Assembly (NCBI GenBank): GCA_947379975.1
Contig: CANCPF010000009.1
Coordinates: 1 to 55,275 of the forward strand
Source: Methylophilaceae bacterium
GTDB taxonomy: Bacteria; Pseudomonadota; Gammaproteobacteria; Burkholderiales; Methylophilaceae
DNA: 55,275 nucleotides
Direction: 5' to 3'
In this document: positions 17,329-26,525 of the stretch, in pieces
Layout of the letters: every line of letters starts with the position of its first letter
Numbering within the stretch: the first letter of the stretch is position 1
The notes under the pieces: generated by a model
What the model saw: only the letters and a program-made list of their open reading frames with translations
Database searches by the model: none
Told to the model about the DNA's origin: nothing
Made by a program: the position numbers and the translations under genes

Positions 17329-18342
17329 TTAATTAACTTTGCAAGCATCATCAATACTGTCATCAGAATTGCCACCACCAGCGCGGCTTAATCTGTCCAA
17401 TACCGCGGCCCACTCTGGGCTAGCCGGAGGTAATTCAACCAGTAAACGGTCTTTTTTTAGCGCGTCTAAGCGATGCAAGCTGTCATATAATTGTTCGGCA
17501 ACTTCGGCCGGTTTGCTGGATAAACGCAGCACTGTACAAGCTGGCGCGTCACCTTCGCCTATCAGTAAGGCCGCACAATTTAAATCTGCCTTGGCTAAGG
17601 CTTGCTGTTTATGAATAAGCGCCACTTTATCTTTAAATAAGAACAATGGCGTGCGTGGTGAATAATGAAGTGCATGCTGGCCGGGTGCTTTTGGTATCGA
17701 TATTTCACTGGACTCTGAGGCCGATGATTTTTTACTTTGAGGCGCTTGCCCAGCCACTTTAGTAATTTCGGCTTCACTAATCATGCCTGGTCGAAGCAAC
17801 TGCCATTGGCCATTTTCCGCCACACTCACAATTGTAGATTCAATGCCAATTGCGCAGGCGCCGCCATCTAATACTGGGATGGTCTCGCCCAATCCTGATT
17901 CAACATGGGCTGCCGTAGTTGGGCTTAGTTGGGTAAATAAATTAGCCGAAGGTGCTGCAACACTTAGGCCGCTGAGTTTTAGTAGCGCTAGGGTAATCGT
18001 GTGGTTAGGCACGCGCAGTGCAATGGTAGGCTCATTGCCACGCACGATGCGAGACACATGGTTTTTTGCTGGTAATACTAAAGTAAGCGCACCTGGCCAA
18101 AAAGTCTCAGCCAGCTTGACTGCAACATCAGGAAAACATGTCGCCCAATTGTTCACTTGGCTAATGTCACTAATATGTACAATCAATGGGTGATCTGCAG
18201 GACGTTGCTTGGTGGTGAATATTTGCTGCAAAGCGCTGTCATTGCTCGCGTCTGCCGCAAGGCCATATACGGTCTCAGTAGGAATCGCTACAACTTCACC
18301 ACGCTTGAGTCGCGCGGCTGCATCTTCTAAACTAATACGCAT
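17329..18342 (-). CDS. L-threonylcarbamoyladenylate synthase, long (Sua5) form
   Basis: 337 residues. The enzyme makes threonylcarbamoyl-AMP for the t6A37 modification of ANN-decoding tRNAs. The YrdC core fills residues 1-200 (VVAIPTETVYGLAADAS, KQRPADHPLIVHI, SVAAPSANLFTQLSPT), followed by a linker ending PGQHALHYSPRTPL and a C-terminal Sua5 domain, which the short TsaC form lacks. The frame opens at GTG 18360; the ATG at 18342 (MRISLEDAAARLKRG) fits family starts. Divergent from the small cupin gene. Confidence 0.93.
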   Translation of the reverse strand: MRISLEDAAARLKRGEVVAIPTETVYGLAADASNDSALQQIFTTKQRPADHPLIVHISDISQVNNWATCFPDVAVKLAETFWPGALTLVLPAKNHVSRIVRGNEPTIALRVPNHTITLALLKLSGLSVAAPSANLFTQLSPTTAAHVESGLGETIPVLDGGACAIGIESTIVSVAENGQWQLLRPGMISEAEITKVAGQAPQSKKSSASESSEISIPKAPGQHALHYSPRTPLFLFKDKVALIHKQQALAKADLNCAALLIGEGDAPACTVLRLSSKPAEVAEQLYDSLHRLDALKKDRLLVELPPASPEWAAVLDRLSRAGGGNSDDSIDDACKVN

Positions 18343-18458
18343 ATTTAAAACACTAACCACATTTAAAAAACATATTTTACTACTCTAAGGGCCACTATCA
18401 CATCAATTCGGCTGTGATGCTATAAAATAGTGAATCATTACCTTTAAAAGAAAACAAT

Positions 18459-18800
18459 ATGAGCCAAGCGAGCAGCAATAAAATCACGGTTGAAAAGAAA
18501 CCTAAACAAGCTAAGTTAGATGCGCTGGGCGTTAGCAAATGGCCAACTTGGCAGAAAGAGATTTCAGTATTTCCTTGGACTTTTCCTGAGCAAGAAATTG
18601 CCTATATTCTTGAAGGTGAATGTGTAATTACCCCTACAGGCGGCGCTGCAGTGACTTTTGGTAAAGGTGATTTAGTCACGTTTCCTGCTGGTATGACAGC
18701 TAGTTGGGAAGTTAAAAAACCATTACATAAACATTATCAATTGGATGGTTCATTGATCGGTCGTATTTATCGTCGTTTAAAATTAAAGCTAAAACTGTAA
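18459..18800 (+). CDS. small cupin-domain protein
   Basis: 113 residues, a single cupin barrel of the Cupin_3/DUF861 type. Conserved pieces are WTFPEQEIAYILEGECVITP and GKGDLVTFPAGMTASWEV. The typical metal ligands are only partly present, so catalysis is uncertain; EutQ-like and (S)-ureidoglycine-like cupins share this size. The C terminus is very basic (RIYRRLKLKLKL). The ribosome-binding site is weak. No operon partner: divergent from the Sua5 gene, convergent with fba. Confidence 0.85.
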   Translation: MSQASSNKITVEKKPKQAKLDALGVSKWPTWQKEISVFPWTFPEQEIAYILEGECVITPTGGAAVTFGKGDLVTFPAGMTASWEVKKPLHKHYQLDGSLIGRIYRRLKLKLKL

Positions 18801-18925
18801 GGTTAAGTATTTTTGCAATCTTGGAGCCTGTTGAGCCAAATCATCCAGCTAGGCAATGTGTCAGATTAATTAGACATTGATCAAAGGCTGGGTGCTGATG
18901 GTTTTAATGAGCGATCAGACTGTTT

Positions 18926-19990
18926 TTATTTAACAAGCGCTCGTAACTCCCCACGTTGATAACGTTCTGCCATCGTTTCACAAGAAACTGGGCTTATCGC
19001 GCTAGCATGGCCGGCAGATCCAAAGGCAATATATCGCGCTTTGCAAATATCCCGCATCCCGGCTACAGAAGCCTTCAGGTATTTTCTAGGGTCAAATTCT
19101 TTTCTATTTTGTGCAAAATATCGACGTAGCGCACCGGTTGTAGCCATGCGTAAATCGGTATCAATGTTAATTTTACGCACACCATGTTTAATGCCTTCAA
19201 CAATTTCTTCTACCGGCACTCCGTAAGTTTCGCCCATGTCACCACCAAATTCATTGATGATGTGCAACCATTCCTGCGGTACCGATGAAGAGCCATGCAT
19301 GACCAAATGTGTATTTGGAATACGCGCATGAATTTCTTTAATGCGGCTAATTGCCAAGGTCTTTCCTGTGGGAGGCTGACTAAATTTGTAGGCGCCGTGT
19401 GAAGTGCCAATAGCGATAGCCAAAGCATCTACGCCAGTTTGTCTGACAAAGTCGGCAGCTTCTTCCGGATCAGTCAGCAGTTGTGCCTGATTCAAAATGC
19501 CAGTTGCACCAGAACCATCTTCATCACCTGCTAACCCAGTTTCTAAGGAGCCTAGTACACCAAGTTCGCCTTCAACGGAAACGCCAATGGCGTGGGCAAA
19601 ATCTACGATTTTTTTGGTGGCGGCTACATTGTATTGAAAGGTGGACGCTGTTTTGGCATCTTCCATTAATGAGCCATCCATCATCACGCTAGAAAATCCA
19701 GAGCGCATCGCCTGAATACATACCGCAGGCGTATGGCCATGATCTTGATGCATGACAACCGGAATATGCGGATAAGATTCTATGGCGGCCAATACCAAAT
19801 GTCGCAAAAAAGCCTCTCCGGCATATTGGCGTGCACCCGCAGAACCTTGCAGAATGACTGGGCTATTCACTTCATCCGCCGCCTGCATAATGGCGTGAAC
19901 CTGCTCCATATTATTCACGTTGAATGCCGCAAGGCCGTAATCATGTTCTGCCGCGTGGTCTAGTAATTGACGCAATGAAACGAGGGCCAT
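18926..19990 (-). CDS. fba: fructose-bisphosphate aldolase, class II (Calvin type)
   Basis: 354 residues. A zinc aldolase that interconverts fructose 1,6-bisphosphate with DHAP and glyceraldehyde 3-phosphate. The zinc site HQDHGH is at residues 81-86, followed by SSVMMDGSLMEDAKT, VEGELGVLGSLETGLAGDED, LAIAIGTSHGAYKF and KINIDTDLRMATTGA. The length and the inserted segments match the Calvin-cycle-type branch (CbbA/FbaA) common in betaproteobacteria. With fbp nearby this supports an assimilatory ribulose monophosphate or gluconeogenic role; that is inference. Confidence 0.95.
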   Translation of the reverse strand: MALVSLRQLLDHAAEHDYGLAAFNVNNMEQVHAIMQAADEVNSPVILQGSAGARQYAGEAFLRHLVLAAIESYPHIPVVMHQDHGHTPAVCIQAMRSGFSSVMMDGSLMEDAKTASTFQYNVAATKKIVDFAHAIGVSVEGELGVLGSLETGLAGDEDGSGATGILNQAQLLTDPEEAADFVRQTGVDALAIAIGTSHGAYKFSQPPTGKTLAISRIKEIHARIPNTHLVMHGSSSVPQEWLHIINEFGGDMGETYGVPVEEIVEGIKHGVRKINIDTDLRMATTGALRRYFAQNRKEFDPRKYLKASVAGMRDICKARYIAFGSAGHASAISPVSCETMAERYQRGELRALVK

Positions 19991-20229
19991 GATGTATTCT
20001 CAAATAATTAAAACCGTTTTTACTGATAAAACAGTCTATGCTCTTAATGACTAAGTATGAAATACTAATTTTGGGCAAGTAAGCTTTGTCGACTAAATTA
20101 CACGCACGGTAAATACTCGCTTATGATGACACTATTGCTCAGCATCTCTTGTCATATTGCTTCGCATAAAACTGATATTTTATTACGGGTATATTTAAGC
20201 TTAATTTTTAATTTATAGGGAAATTAATC

Positions 20230-21186
20230 ATGCCTTTTCTAAAGCTCGCCTTAACATTTTTTATGTTCAGCTTAACAAATGCAGTATTTGCCGGAGAATT
20301 TGGTGACCACTGTACGAATAGCCTGTCAACAAATACATTTCATAAAACAAATTGTGAAATCAATGAGATTTTTGGCGGTAAAACCTACTGCTTTAGTAAT
20401 GAAGGCTCACGCGATTCATTTCTGTTTGAACCGCAAGTCATGATAGATAAAGCGGCGGATTTCTATGCAAAAAATGCCGAGCCGGAGCGTGTAAAGCTGA
20501 CGCAGGAACAAGCCTTAAGCCAGGTAAATAGTAGAAGCTGTGATTTGTCCAATAAAGATGTGGCTTATCTTAATTTTAATGGATTGGATTTACGTCATTG
20601 TAATATGGTCAACACTAGCTTTTTTGGCGCCTATTTGATGGGCGCTAATTTAAGCAATGCTGATATGCAAAGAAGTTACTTGAATTTAGCCCGACTTGAA
20701 AATACCAATTTAAGTGGTGCCAATCTAAGCGATGCGACAATTTTCCAGGCAATTTTTGATAAAACAAATTTCCACGGCGCTAACCTTACCAATGCTAGGA
20801 TGATAGGCACGCTAGGTAATGTGGATATGAGTGATGCCGTCGTTAAGCGGGGTAGATTTGGCTTGGATATTGGCAATCAACCGATGGGCGCGATGCGTTT
20901 TGATGCGATAGGAGGTAAGTTTGCCAACACGAATTTTGAAGGTGCTGATATTAATCGCAGCAACCTGAAATTTGCGGATTTACGCAATACTAACTTGCGT
21001 AATACTGATTTATTTCGTGCGGATTTAAGTAAAGCGGATTTAACTGGCGCTGATATTACTGGTGCGAAAATGGGCGAAGCTATTTTGGACGACACCATTA
21101 TGACCAATGTAAAAGGCTTAGAGTCGATTGAAGGTTACGATATGGCGAAAGGGAAATGTATCAATTGCACCATTAAGTCTGACTAA
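20230..21186 (+). CDS. secreted pentapeptide-repeat protein
   Basis: 318 residues. A signal peptide (cleavage near VFA|GE, residue 22) is followed by about 80 cysteine-containing residues of no recognised fold, then from about residue 100 many A(D/N)LxN-type pentapeptides, e.g. LMGANLSNADMQRSYLNLA and ADLSKADLTGADITGAKMG. These build a right-handed quadrilateral beta-helix. Eight or more cysteines in the mature protein (for example KGKCINCTI near the C terminus) suggest disulfides or metal binding in the periplasm. AGGGAA precedes the ATG. Function unknown. It is alone, convergent with phrB. Confidence 0.88.
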   Translation: MPFLKLALTFFMFSLTNAVFAGEFGDHCTNSLSTNTFHKTNCEINEIFGGKTYCFSNEGSRDSFLFEPQVMIDKAADFYAKNAEPERVKLTQEQALSQVNSRSCDLSNKDVAYLNFNGLDLRHCNMVNTSFFGAYLMGANLSNADMQRSYLNLARLENTNLSGANLSDATIFQAIFDKTNFHGANLTNARMIGTLGNVDMSDAVVKRGRFGLDIGNQPMGAMRFDAIGGKFANTNFEGADINRSNLKFADLRNTNLRNTDLFRADLSKADLTGADITGAKMGEAILDDTIMTNVKGLESIEGYDMAKGKCINCTIKSD

Positions 21187-21201
21187 TTTTAAGCTGTAAA
21201 A

Positions 21202-22641
21202 TTAACTGTTCTTATAAAGCGCCAACGCTAGTGCGCGCTGAGTAGCATGGTCAACCACAGGCGCAGGATAATTATTGCCTATCACCAAATCTAAATCCAT
21301 CATACGAATGGGTGAAATCAGCCACGGCGCATGAATTTCCTTGTCGTTGCATTTACTGAGTTCTGGTACGTATTTACGAATAAACTTGCCCTGACCGTCA
21401 AAGCGCTCACTTTGGGTGATAGGATTGAAAATTCTAAACCAAGGCTGCGCGTCACAGCCGGTACTGGCCGCCCATTGCCAGCCGCCATTGTTGGCGCTCA
21501 GATCAAAATCTATTAACTTTTCTGCAAAATAGCGCTCACCCCAGCGCCAGTCTATCAGTAAATCTTTGACCAAAAAGCTCGCCGCAACCATACGCAAGCG
21601 GTTATGCATAAAGCCGGTGCTATTGAGTTGGCGCATGGCCGCGTCGACTAAGGGGTAGCCTGTTTTACCTTCACACCAAGCTTCAAAAAGCGCTTGATGG
21701 TTAGGAAAAGGTAGCGCCTCAAATTCTGCTTTGTATGCCTGACCCAAAGATACGCGTGGGTGATGATGTAAAATCTGCACATAAAAATCACGCCAGATTA
21801 ATTCATTTAGCCAGGTCTGCGCACCGGCATTAGCTTGTTGTAGCGCCTCCCGTGCCAAATGGCGAATAGATATGGTGCCAAAGCGTAAATGTACCGATAA
21901 ATAAGATACACCTTTAATCGCAGGAAAATCGCGCGCATCTTTGTAACGATACATACGCTCTTTAAAGTCATTGAATAGGCTTAGGCCGCCAGCCATGCCA
22001 GTGGGCAAGCGCATGCTAGATAGATTGGTGCGTACAAAACTCATGCTTTCTAATGAAGGCAATTCGCTAGCTTCAATGATTGCTAAATGTTGAATATAAG
22101 CATCAACCGGGTAAGGCTTAAGGTAAAAATCATTAACGGTTTTAAGCCACATGTTTTTGTAAGGCGTAAACACACCATAAGGCTTGCCGGCTAAGGTTAA
22201 TACTTCATCTTTTTCAAAAATCACATGATCTTTGTAATGATGAAAGCTGATATTGTTAAGCTTCAGTTGCTCGGCTACATGGTTATCACGAGCAATCGCG
22301 CTGGGTTCGTAATCGTGATTAACTAACACTGCTTGCACCTGCAGAGCCTTGGCTAATGTCACAATTTCATATTGAGCACTACCATGCAAAACGATTAAAT
22401 CGCCACCTTTAGCTTGCAAAGCTAATTTAAGCTCACGTACGCTTTCCCAAATAAACTCAACACGGCGATCCGCTTTGTCGGCTAAATGATCAAGAATATC
22501 GGTATCGAACACAAACGCGCAATAGACTTGTTGGCTAGATTTCAGCGCATGATAAAGCGCTGCATGGTCGTAATCACGCAAGTCACGTCTAAACCAAACT
22601 AAGGATTTTTCATGGTTTGGGTTTGCTGGCGTTGCTGACAT
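21202..22641 (-). CDS. phrB: deoxyribodipyrimidine photo-lyase (class I CPD photolyase)
   Basis: 479 residues. Light-driven repair of cyclobutane pyrimidine dimers using FAD and an antenna cofactor. The N-terminal alpha/beta domain starts SLVWFRRDLRDYDHAALYHA; the FAD domain contains LNELIWRDFYVQILHHHP, GYPLVDAAMRQLNSTGFMHN and the signature DFDLSANNGGWQWAASTGCD. It is the last gene of the long minus-strand run, two bases after rlmH. Confidence 0.96.
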   Translation of the reverse strand: MSATPANPNHEKSLVWFRRDLRDYDHAALYHALKSSQQVYCAFVFDTDILDHLADKADRRVEFIWESVRELKLALQAKGGDLIVLHGSAQYEIVTLAKALQVQAVLVNHDYEPSAIARDNHVAEQLKLNNISFHHYKDHVIFEKDEVLTLAGKPYGVFTPYKNMWLKTVNDFYLKPYPVDAYIQHLAIIEASELPSLESMSFVRTNLSSMRLPTGMAGGLSLFNDFKERMYRYKDARDFPAIKGVSYLSVHLRFGTISIRHLAREALQQANAGAQTWLNELIWRDFYVQILHHHPRVSLGQAYKAEFEALPFPNHQALFEAWCEGKTGYPLVDAAMRQLNSTGFMHNRLRMVAASFLVKDLLIDWRWGERYFAEKLIDFDLSANNGGWQWAASTGCDAQPWFRIFNPITQSERFDGQGKFIRKYVPELSKCNDKEIHAPWLISPIRMMDLDLVIGNNYPAPVVDHATQRALALALYKNS

Positions 22642-22643
22642 AA

Positions 22644-23111
22644 TTACTCGCGATGATAGGGATGATTGCTAATGACTGAGTGCGCGCGATAAAGTTGCTC
22701 GGCAAGTAATACTCTCACCATCGCATGCGGTAAAGTAAGTTTGGATAGCCCCCAAAGCCAATCGGCTTTTTGTTTGACTGAGACGTGTAAACCATCCGCG
22801 CCACCAATAATTAGCGCGACGTCACGACCTGAAAATTGCCAATCTTTAAATTTATCGGCTAATTGTAAAGTGGTCACTTCTTGACCGCGCTCATCTAAGG
22901 CGATGCAATAATCTTTGCCTATTGCATCTAAGATACGTTTTGCTTCAATGAGTTGGATGTTTTCTGTGCTGTTGCCAGCGGCACGTTTTTCGGGCTTGAT
23001 GTCGATAATTTCAACAGAGGCTTCACGCGGCATGCGCTTGGTGTATTCAGCGCAGGCGGTTTCGACCCAAGCTGGCATTTTGTGACCGACAGAGATAATA
23101 CGCAGTTTCAA
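22644..23111 (-). CDS. rlmH: 23S rRNA pseudouridine-1915 N3-methyltransferase
   Basis: 155 residues, SPOUT methyltransferase. It methylates pseudouridine 1915 in helix 69 of 23S rRNA using SAM on assembled ribosomes. Visible are ISVGHKMPAWVE at the start, IALDERGQEVTTLQLAD, VALIIGGADGLHVSV and the C-terminal EQLYRAHSVISNHPYHRE. The start codon is TTG at 23111, with AAAGG seven bases upstream. It follows rsfS, its usual partner. Confidence 0.96.
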   Translation of the reverse strand: MKLRIISVGHKMPAWVETACAEYTKRMPREASVEIIDIKPEKRAAGNSTENIQLIEAKRILDAIGKDYCIALDERGQEVTTLQLADKFKDWQFSGRDVALIIGGADGLHVSVKQKADWLWGLSKLTLPHAMVRVLLAEQLYRAHSVISNHPYHRE

Positions 23112-23217
23112 ATATTAACCTTTCAGCAGTCACTTCGCAGGGTAATATTTTTATATCACCTTACTGGTTTTGACGCTTTGCTATTTTTATTAAAATAATT
23201 GTATTAATAAGACCGTA

Positions 23218-23637
23218 TTAATCTTCGCCGTTATCTAAAGGGTTTAAATTGTCAGGCTTAATATGGCCGCGACGGTTTTCTGCTTCGCCCCATAATTGCT
23301 CAAGATTATAATAAGCACGCGTTGTTGGCACCATAATGTGTACAACAATATCGTCTAGATCGACTAATACCCACTCGCCTTCTTTTTCGCCTTCAGTGCC
23401 GCGGATATGGTAGCCTTTTTCTTTTAGCTTTTCACGCACGTTATCTGCCACAGCTTTGGCTTGGCGGCTTGATGTTGCAGAAGCAACAATCATATAACTC
23501 GTCATGCTGGTAAGCTTGCGCACATCCATCACGGTGATATCAAAGCCTTTAATATCTTCAATTGCATCAACTACTGCAAGTTTCATCGCCTCTAAATAGG
23601 TGGCGTCTGATTTTGCTACATTTAAATCTTTTGTCAT
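23218..23637 (-). CDS. rsfS: ribosome silencing factor
   Basis: 139 residues of the RsfS/YbeB/Iojap family. It binds L14 on the 50S subunit and blocks subunit joining during starvation. Motifs are DIKGFDITVMDVRKLTSMT, SYMIVASATSSRQAKAVADN and VLVDLDDIVVHIM. The ATG directly abuts the panD stop codon, so translation is probably coupled to pantothenate synthesis. The expected upstream partner nadD is absent here. Confidence 0.96.
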   Translation of the reverse strand: MTKDLNVAKSDATYLEAMKLAVVDAIEDIKGFDITVMDVRKLTSMTSYMIVASATSSRQAKAVADNVREKLKEKGYHIRGTEGEKEGEWVLVDLDDIVVHIMVPTTRAYYNLEQLWGEAENRRGHIKPDNLNPLDNGED

Positions 23638-24018
23638 TTAAGCGGCCTGTACTGGAATTTTATTGCGTTGAGATTGTATGCGGTTCTGTTCGTCCACATA
23701 CACAAGTTGCGGGCTGAAACTTTCTAGTTCAGCCTCTGAATATTGGGCATAGCTAGCAATAATTAAAATATCGTGCGGTGCAGCTTTATGGGCAGCCGCG
23801 CCATTAACAGAGATAATGCCTGAATTGCGCTCGCCAAGGATGGCGTAAGTGCTAAAACGCTCGCCATTATTCACATTGTAAATGTGAATTTTCTCGTACT
23901 CACTAATATTAGCCGCTTCAAGCAAGGCCTCATCAATAGCACAACTACCCTCGTAATGTAACTCTGAGTGCGTTACATGTACGCGGTGCAACTTAGATTT
24001 GAGCATGGTTCTTTGCAT
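23638..24018 (-). CDS. panD: aspartate 1-decarboxylase precursor
   Basis: 126 residues. It makes beta-alanine from aspartate for pantothenate and CoA. The proenzyme cleaves itself between Gly24 and Ser25 (YEGSCAID), giving the pyruvoyl cofactor; Lys9, His11 and Tyr58 of the family are present (KLHRVHVTHSELHYEGS; STYAI). Third pan gene after panB and panC on the same strand. Confidence 0.97.
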   Translation of the reverse strand: MQRTMLKSKLHRVHVTHSELHYEGSCAIDEALLEAANISEYEKIHIYNVNNGERFSTYAILGERNSGIISVNGAAAHKAAPHDILIIASYAQYSEAELESFSPQLVYVDEQNRIQSQRNKIPVQAA

Positions 24019-24067
24019 GTGCTTAAGCGTTTTCCAAAAGGGACTGCATTATAGTCTTTTCAAACAC

Positions 24068-24931
24068 TTAGCGCAAAAATTCAATATTATCAATCAGTCG
24101 CGTGTTGCCTAACTTGGCCGCAGCAAGCACCACCAAATGGCTATCGCTACCATTCGCGCGGCTTAGCGTGATTGCTGATCTAATTGAAATATAATCGACC
24201 ATCCAGCCTTGCTCATTAAGCGTTGCGCCGGCTTCTTGTTCCAATCTATCAAATTCAGCATGGCCAGCTTTTAGTTTTACCACTATATTCTGCAAAATAG
24301 CATTTAATTGACTGGCTTGTTGGCGTTGCTCTTTAGTTAAATAGCCATTGCGTGAGCTCATAGCCAAGCCGCTAGCCTCACGCACCGTTTCGCCGGCAAT
24401 GATTTGTATTGGCAAATTAAACTGCTTCACTAGCTGTTTAATGACAAATAATTGCTGGAAATCTTTTTGGCCGAATACTGCAGTGGCTCGTTGTACGCCA
24501 TTCAAAAATACCATGTTGAATAGTTTTAACACCACAGTAGCCACGCCAGAAAAATGTCCTAGGCGAGTAGTGCCACAAAGCTCATTGGCGACGCTTGGCA
24601 GTGCGATGCTCATCGTTTGGTTTAGATTCACGCCATCAAAGTCTGGATACATTTCCAATACTGTTGGCGTGAAAACAATGCTAGCGCCTGCGGCTTTAAG
24701 CTTTTCACAATCTGCTTGTAAGGTGCGTGGATAGCTGGCTAAATCTTCATTGGCGCCAAATTGTAAGGGGTTTACAAAAATGCTTACCACCACACATTCC
24801 GCCTTTTGTTTGGCCAAAGAGACTAAGTGAATATGGCCAGCATGCAGATTGCCCATGGTTGGTACAAAGGCAATGTTTTCTTGATTTTTTAATGCAAGTC
24901 TTAAGGCGGAAACAGTGTTGATTATTTGCAT
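24068..24931 (-). CDS. panC: pantothenate synthetase
   Basis: 287 residues. ATP-dependent ligation of pantoate and beta-alanine. The nucleotidyl-transferase motifs are VPTMGNLHAGHIHLV near residue 23, SIFVNPLQFGANEDLASYPR and AVFGQKDFQQLFVIKQLV, with GLAMSSRNGYL for ATP binding. It lies between panB and panD, so all three genes of the pantothenate branch are cotranscribed except panE/ilvC for ketopantoate reduction. Confidence 0.97.
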   Translation of the reverse strand: MQIINTVSALRLALKNQENIAFVPTMGNLHAGHIHLVSLAKQKAECVVVSIFVNPLQFGANEDLASYPRTLQADCEKLKAAGASIVFTPTVLEMYPDFDGVNLNQTMSIALPSVANELCGTTRLGHFSGVATVVLKLFNMVFLNGVQRATAVFGQKDFQQLFVIKQLVKQFNLPIQIIAGETVREASGLAMSSRNGYLTKEQRQQASQLNAILQNIVVKLKAGHAEFDRLEQEAGATLNEQGWMVDYISIRSAITLSRANGSDSHLVVLAAAKLGNTRLIDNIEFLR

Positions 24932-24977
24932 CGGTGTTTGTTTAATATGTGTTTATTTACAATAGATATATGTGTGA

Positions 24978-25805
24978 TTAGTAACTATGTTCAATAGCAG
25001 GAAAACTTTTATTTTTTACCGCAGCCACATAAGCTTCAACTGCCGCTTGTATGCTCGCGTTGCCGTTAATTGAGCACTCTTTTAGAAAATTATGCACAAA
25101 ACGTGGCGTTTTAAAATCTCTGGTTGATTTGCCTGCGACGCCAGTATAAATCCCCAGTAAATCTTGCAACACCAACACTTGTCCGCTACAGTCCACTCCG
25201 GCACCTATGCCGATAGTGGGTGCTGATATATTTGCCGTAATTGCTTTGGCTAATGCCGCGGGTACCATTTCTAGCAACACGAAGCTGGCGCCAGCCTCAC
25301 TCATTGCGATAGCATCAGCCATGATTCTCGCTGCACTTTCGTCGGTTTTACCTTGAATTTTATAGCCACCCAACTGGTTCACTGATTGCGGTGTAAAACC
25401 CAAGTGCGCGGAGACTGGAATGCCGCGCTCAACCAAATAACGTGCGGTTTCTACCCGATGACCGCCGCCTTCAAACTTGACAATATGTGCGCCAGATTTA
25501 ATTAACCACAGTGCATTTTTATAAGCCGCTTCATTATCGTGCTCGTAACTGCCTAGCGGCATGTCCGCCATAATTAGGGTATTTGGCGCACCGGCCGCAA
25601 CGCTTTTGGTGTGATAAGTCATGTGGTGCATGCTTACATTTAAGGTGTTTTCTGCGCCTTGCATTACCATGCCTAAGGAGTCGCCGACTAATAAAATATC
25701 TACACCAGCCAATTCCATTAGCTTTGCAAAGCTTGAATCATAGCAAGTGAGCATAGCAATTTTTTCGCCAGCGAGTGCTTTATAGGTAAGTTCGGATAAT
25801 GTCAT
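24978..25805 (-). CDS. panB: 3-methyl-2-oxobutanoate hydroxymethyltransferase
   Basis: 275 residues. It transfers a hydroxymethyl group from methylene-tetrahydrofolate to ketoisovalerate. Mg2+ ligands sit in ILLVGDSLGMVMQG near residue 43 and ADMPLGSYE; KFEGGGHRV and PVSAHLGFTPQSVNQLGGYK and the IGIGAGVDCSGQVLVLQD loop are family hallmarks. It depends on a folate C1 unit and follows folK and a deoxynucleoside kinase in the same run. Confidence 0.97.
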   Translation of the reverse strand: MTLSELTYKALAGEKIAMLTCYDSSFAKLMELAGVDILLVGDSLGMVMQGAENTLNVSMHHMTYHTKSVAAGAPNTLIMADMPLGSYEHDNEAAYKNALWLIKSGAHIVKFEGGGHRVETARYLVERGIPVSAHLGFTPQSVNQLGGYKIQGKTDESAARIMADAIAMSEAGASFVLLEMVPAALAKAITANISAPTIGIGAGVDCSGQVLVLQDLLGIYTGVAGKSTRDFKTPRFVHNFLKECSINGNASIQAAVEAYVAAVKNKSFPAIEHSY

Positions 25806-25826
25806 GACTAGATGTAAGGCTTGTGA

Positions 25827-26474
25827 TTAATCAAAATTCGGGTTAAAAAATTCGCGCTGACCTTTAAACTGCAAAATTCTATTAATCAGTAAATCTAAAG
25901 CCCCTTCATTTTTTAATATATTGAGCTTTTCGTTATTCACAATCAGTACTGGCGATTCATCGTAATTGTGAAAGAACTCACTATAGGCATTGGCTAGGCG
26001 CTCGACATATTCACGTGGAATATCTTGCTCATAACTCACTTTTCTGTCTTCAATTCGCTCGACTAGTGCGTCTAGTGGGGTCTGTAGATAAATCACTAGA
26101 TCTGGCTTAGTCGCCGTTACATGCAGGTGTTGGTAGATTTGATGATACAAAGCATATTCTTCATCATCTAAATTTAGTCTGGCAAATATCGGATCTTTTT
26201 CTAAGAAAAAATCAGCCACAATGGGTCTAGCAAACATATCACGCTGACTTAAAGCTTTAATTTGGTTGGCACGTTGAAACAAAAAGAATAGTTGCGTAGG
26301 TAAAGCGTAGCGTTGTGCATCTTGATAAAAGCGCGGCAAAAACGGATTGTCCTCAGCTTTCTCTGACAAATAATCGACCGGAAACTTACTGGCTAGCATT
26401 TTAGCCAGCGTGGTTTTTCCACAGCCAATAGGACCTTCAATGACGATATAGGGAAACTTAGTGAAAATGCTCAT
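25827..26474 (-). CDS. deoxynucleoside kinase (dAK/dGK family)
   Basis: 215 residues. P-loop kinase phosphorylating deoxynucleosides for salvage. P-loop EGPIGCGKTTLAK near residue 14, then LSEKAEDNPFLPRFYQDAQR, a DFFLEKDPIFARLNL segment in the position of the DRS motif, and LDALVERIEDRKVSYEQDI for the lid. This type sits next to folK and panB in many betaproteobacteria. Whether it prefers dA or dG cannot be told. Confidence 0.9.
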   Translation of the reverse strand: MSIFTKFPYIVIEGPIGCGKTTLAKMLASKFPVDYLSEKAEDNPFLPRFYQDAQRYALPTQLFFLFQRANQIKALSQRDMFARPIVADFFLEKDPIFARLNLDDEEYALYHQIYQHLHVTATKPDLVIYLQTPLDALVERIEDRKVSYEQDIPREYVERLANAYSEFFHNYDESPVLIVNNEKLNILKNEGALDLLINRILQFKGQREFFNPNFD

Positions 26475-26525
26475 GCGACTTTTACCTGTAATATTTTGGG
26501 TCTGTATCTAATGTTAGTAATCGAG

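Noticed and set aside
20020..20033. ACTGATAAAACAGT palindrome upstream of fba as a regulator site
   Set aside because: Short, AT-rich, a single copy and not matching any operator I can name.
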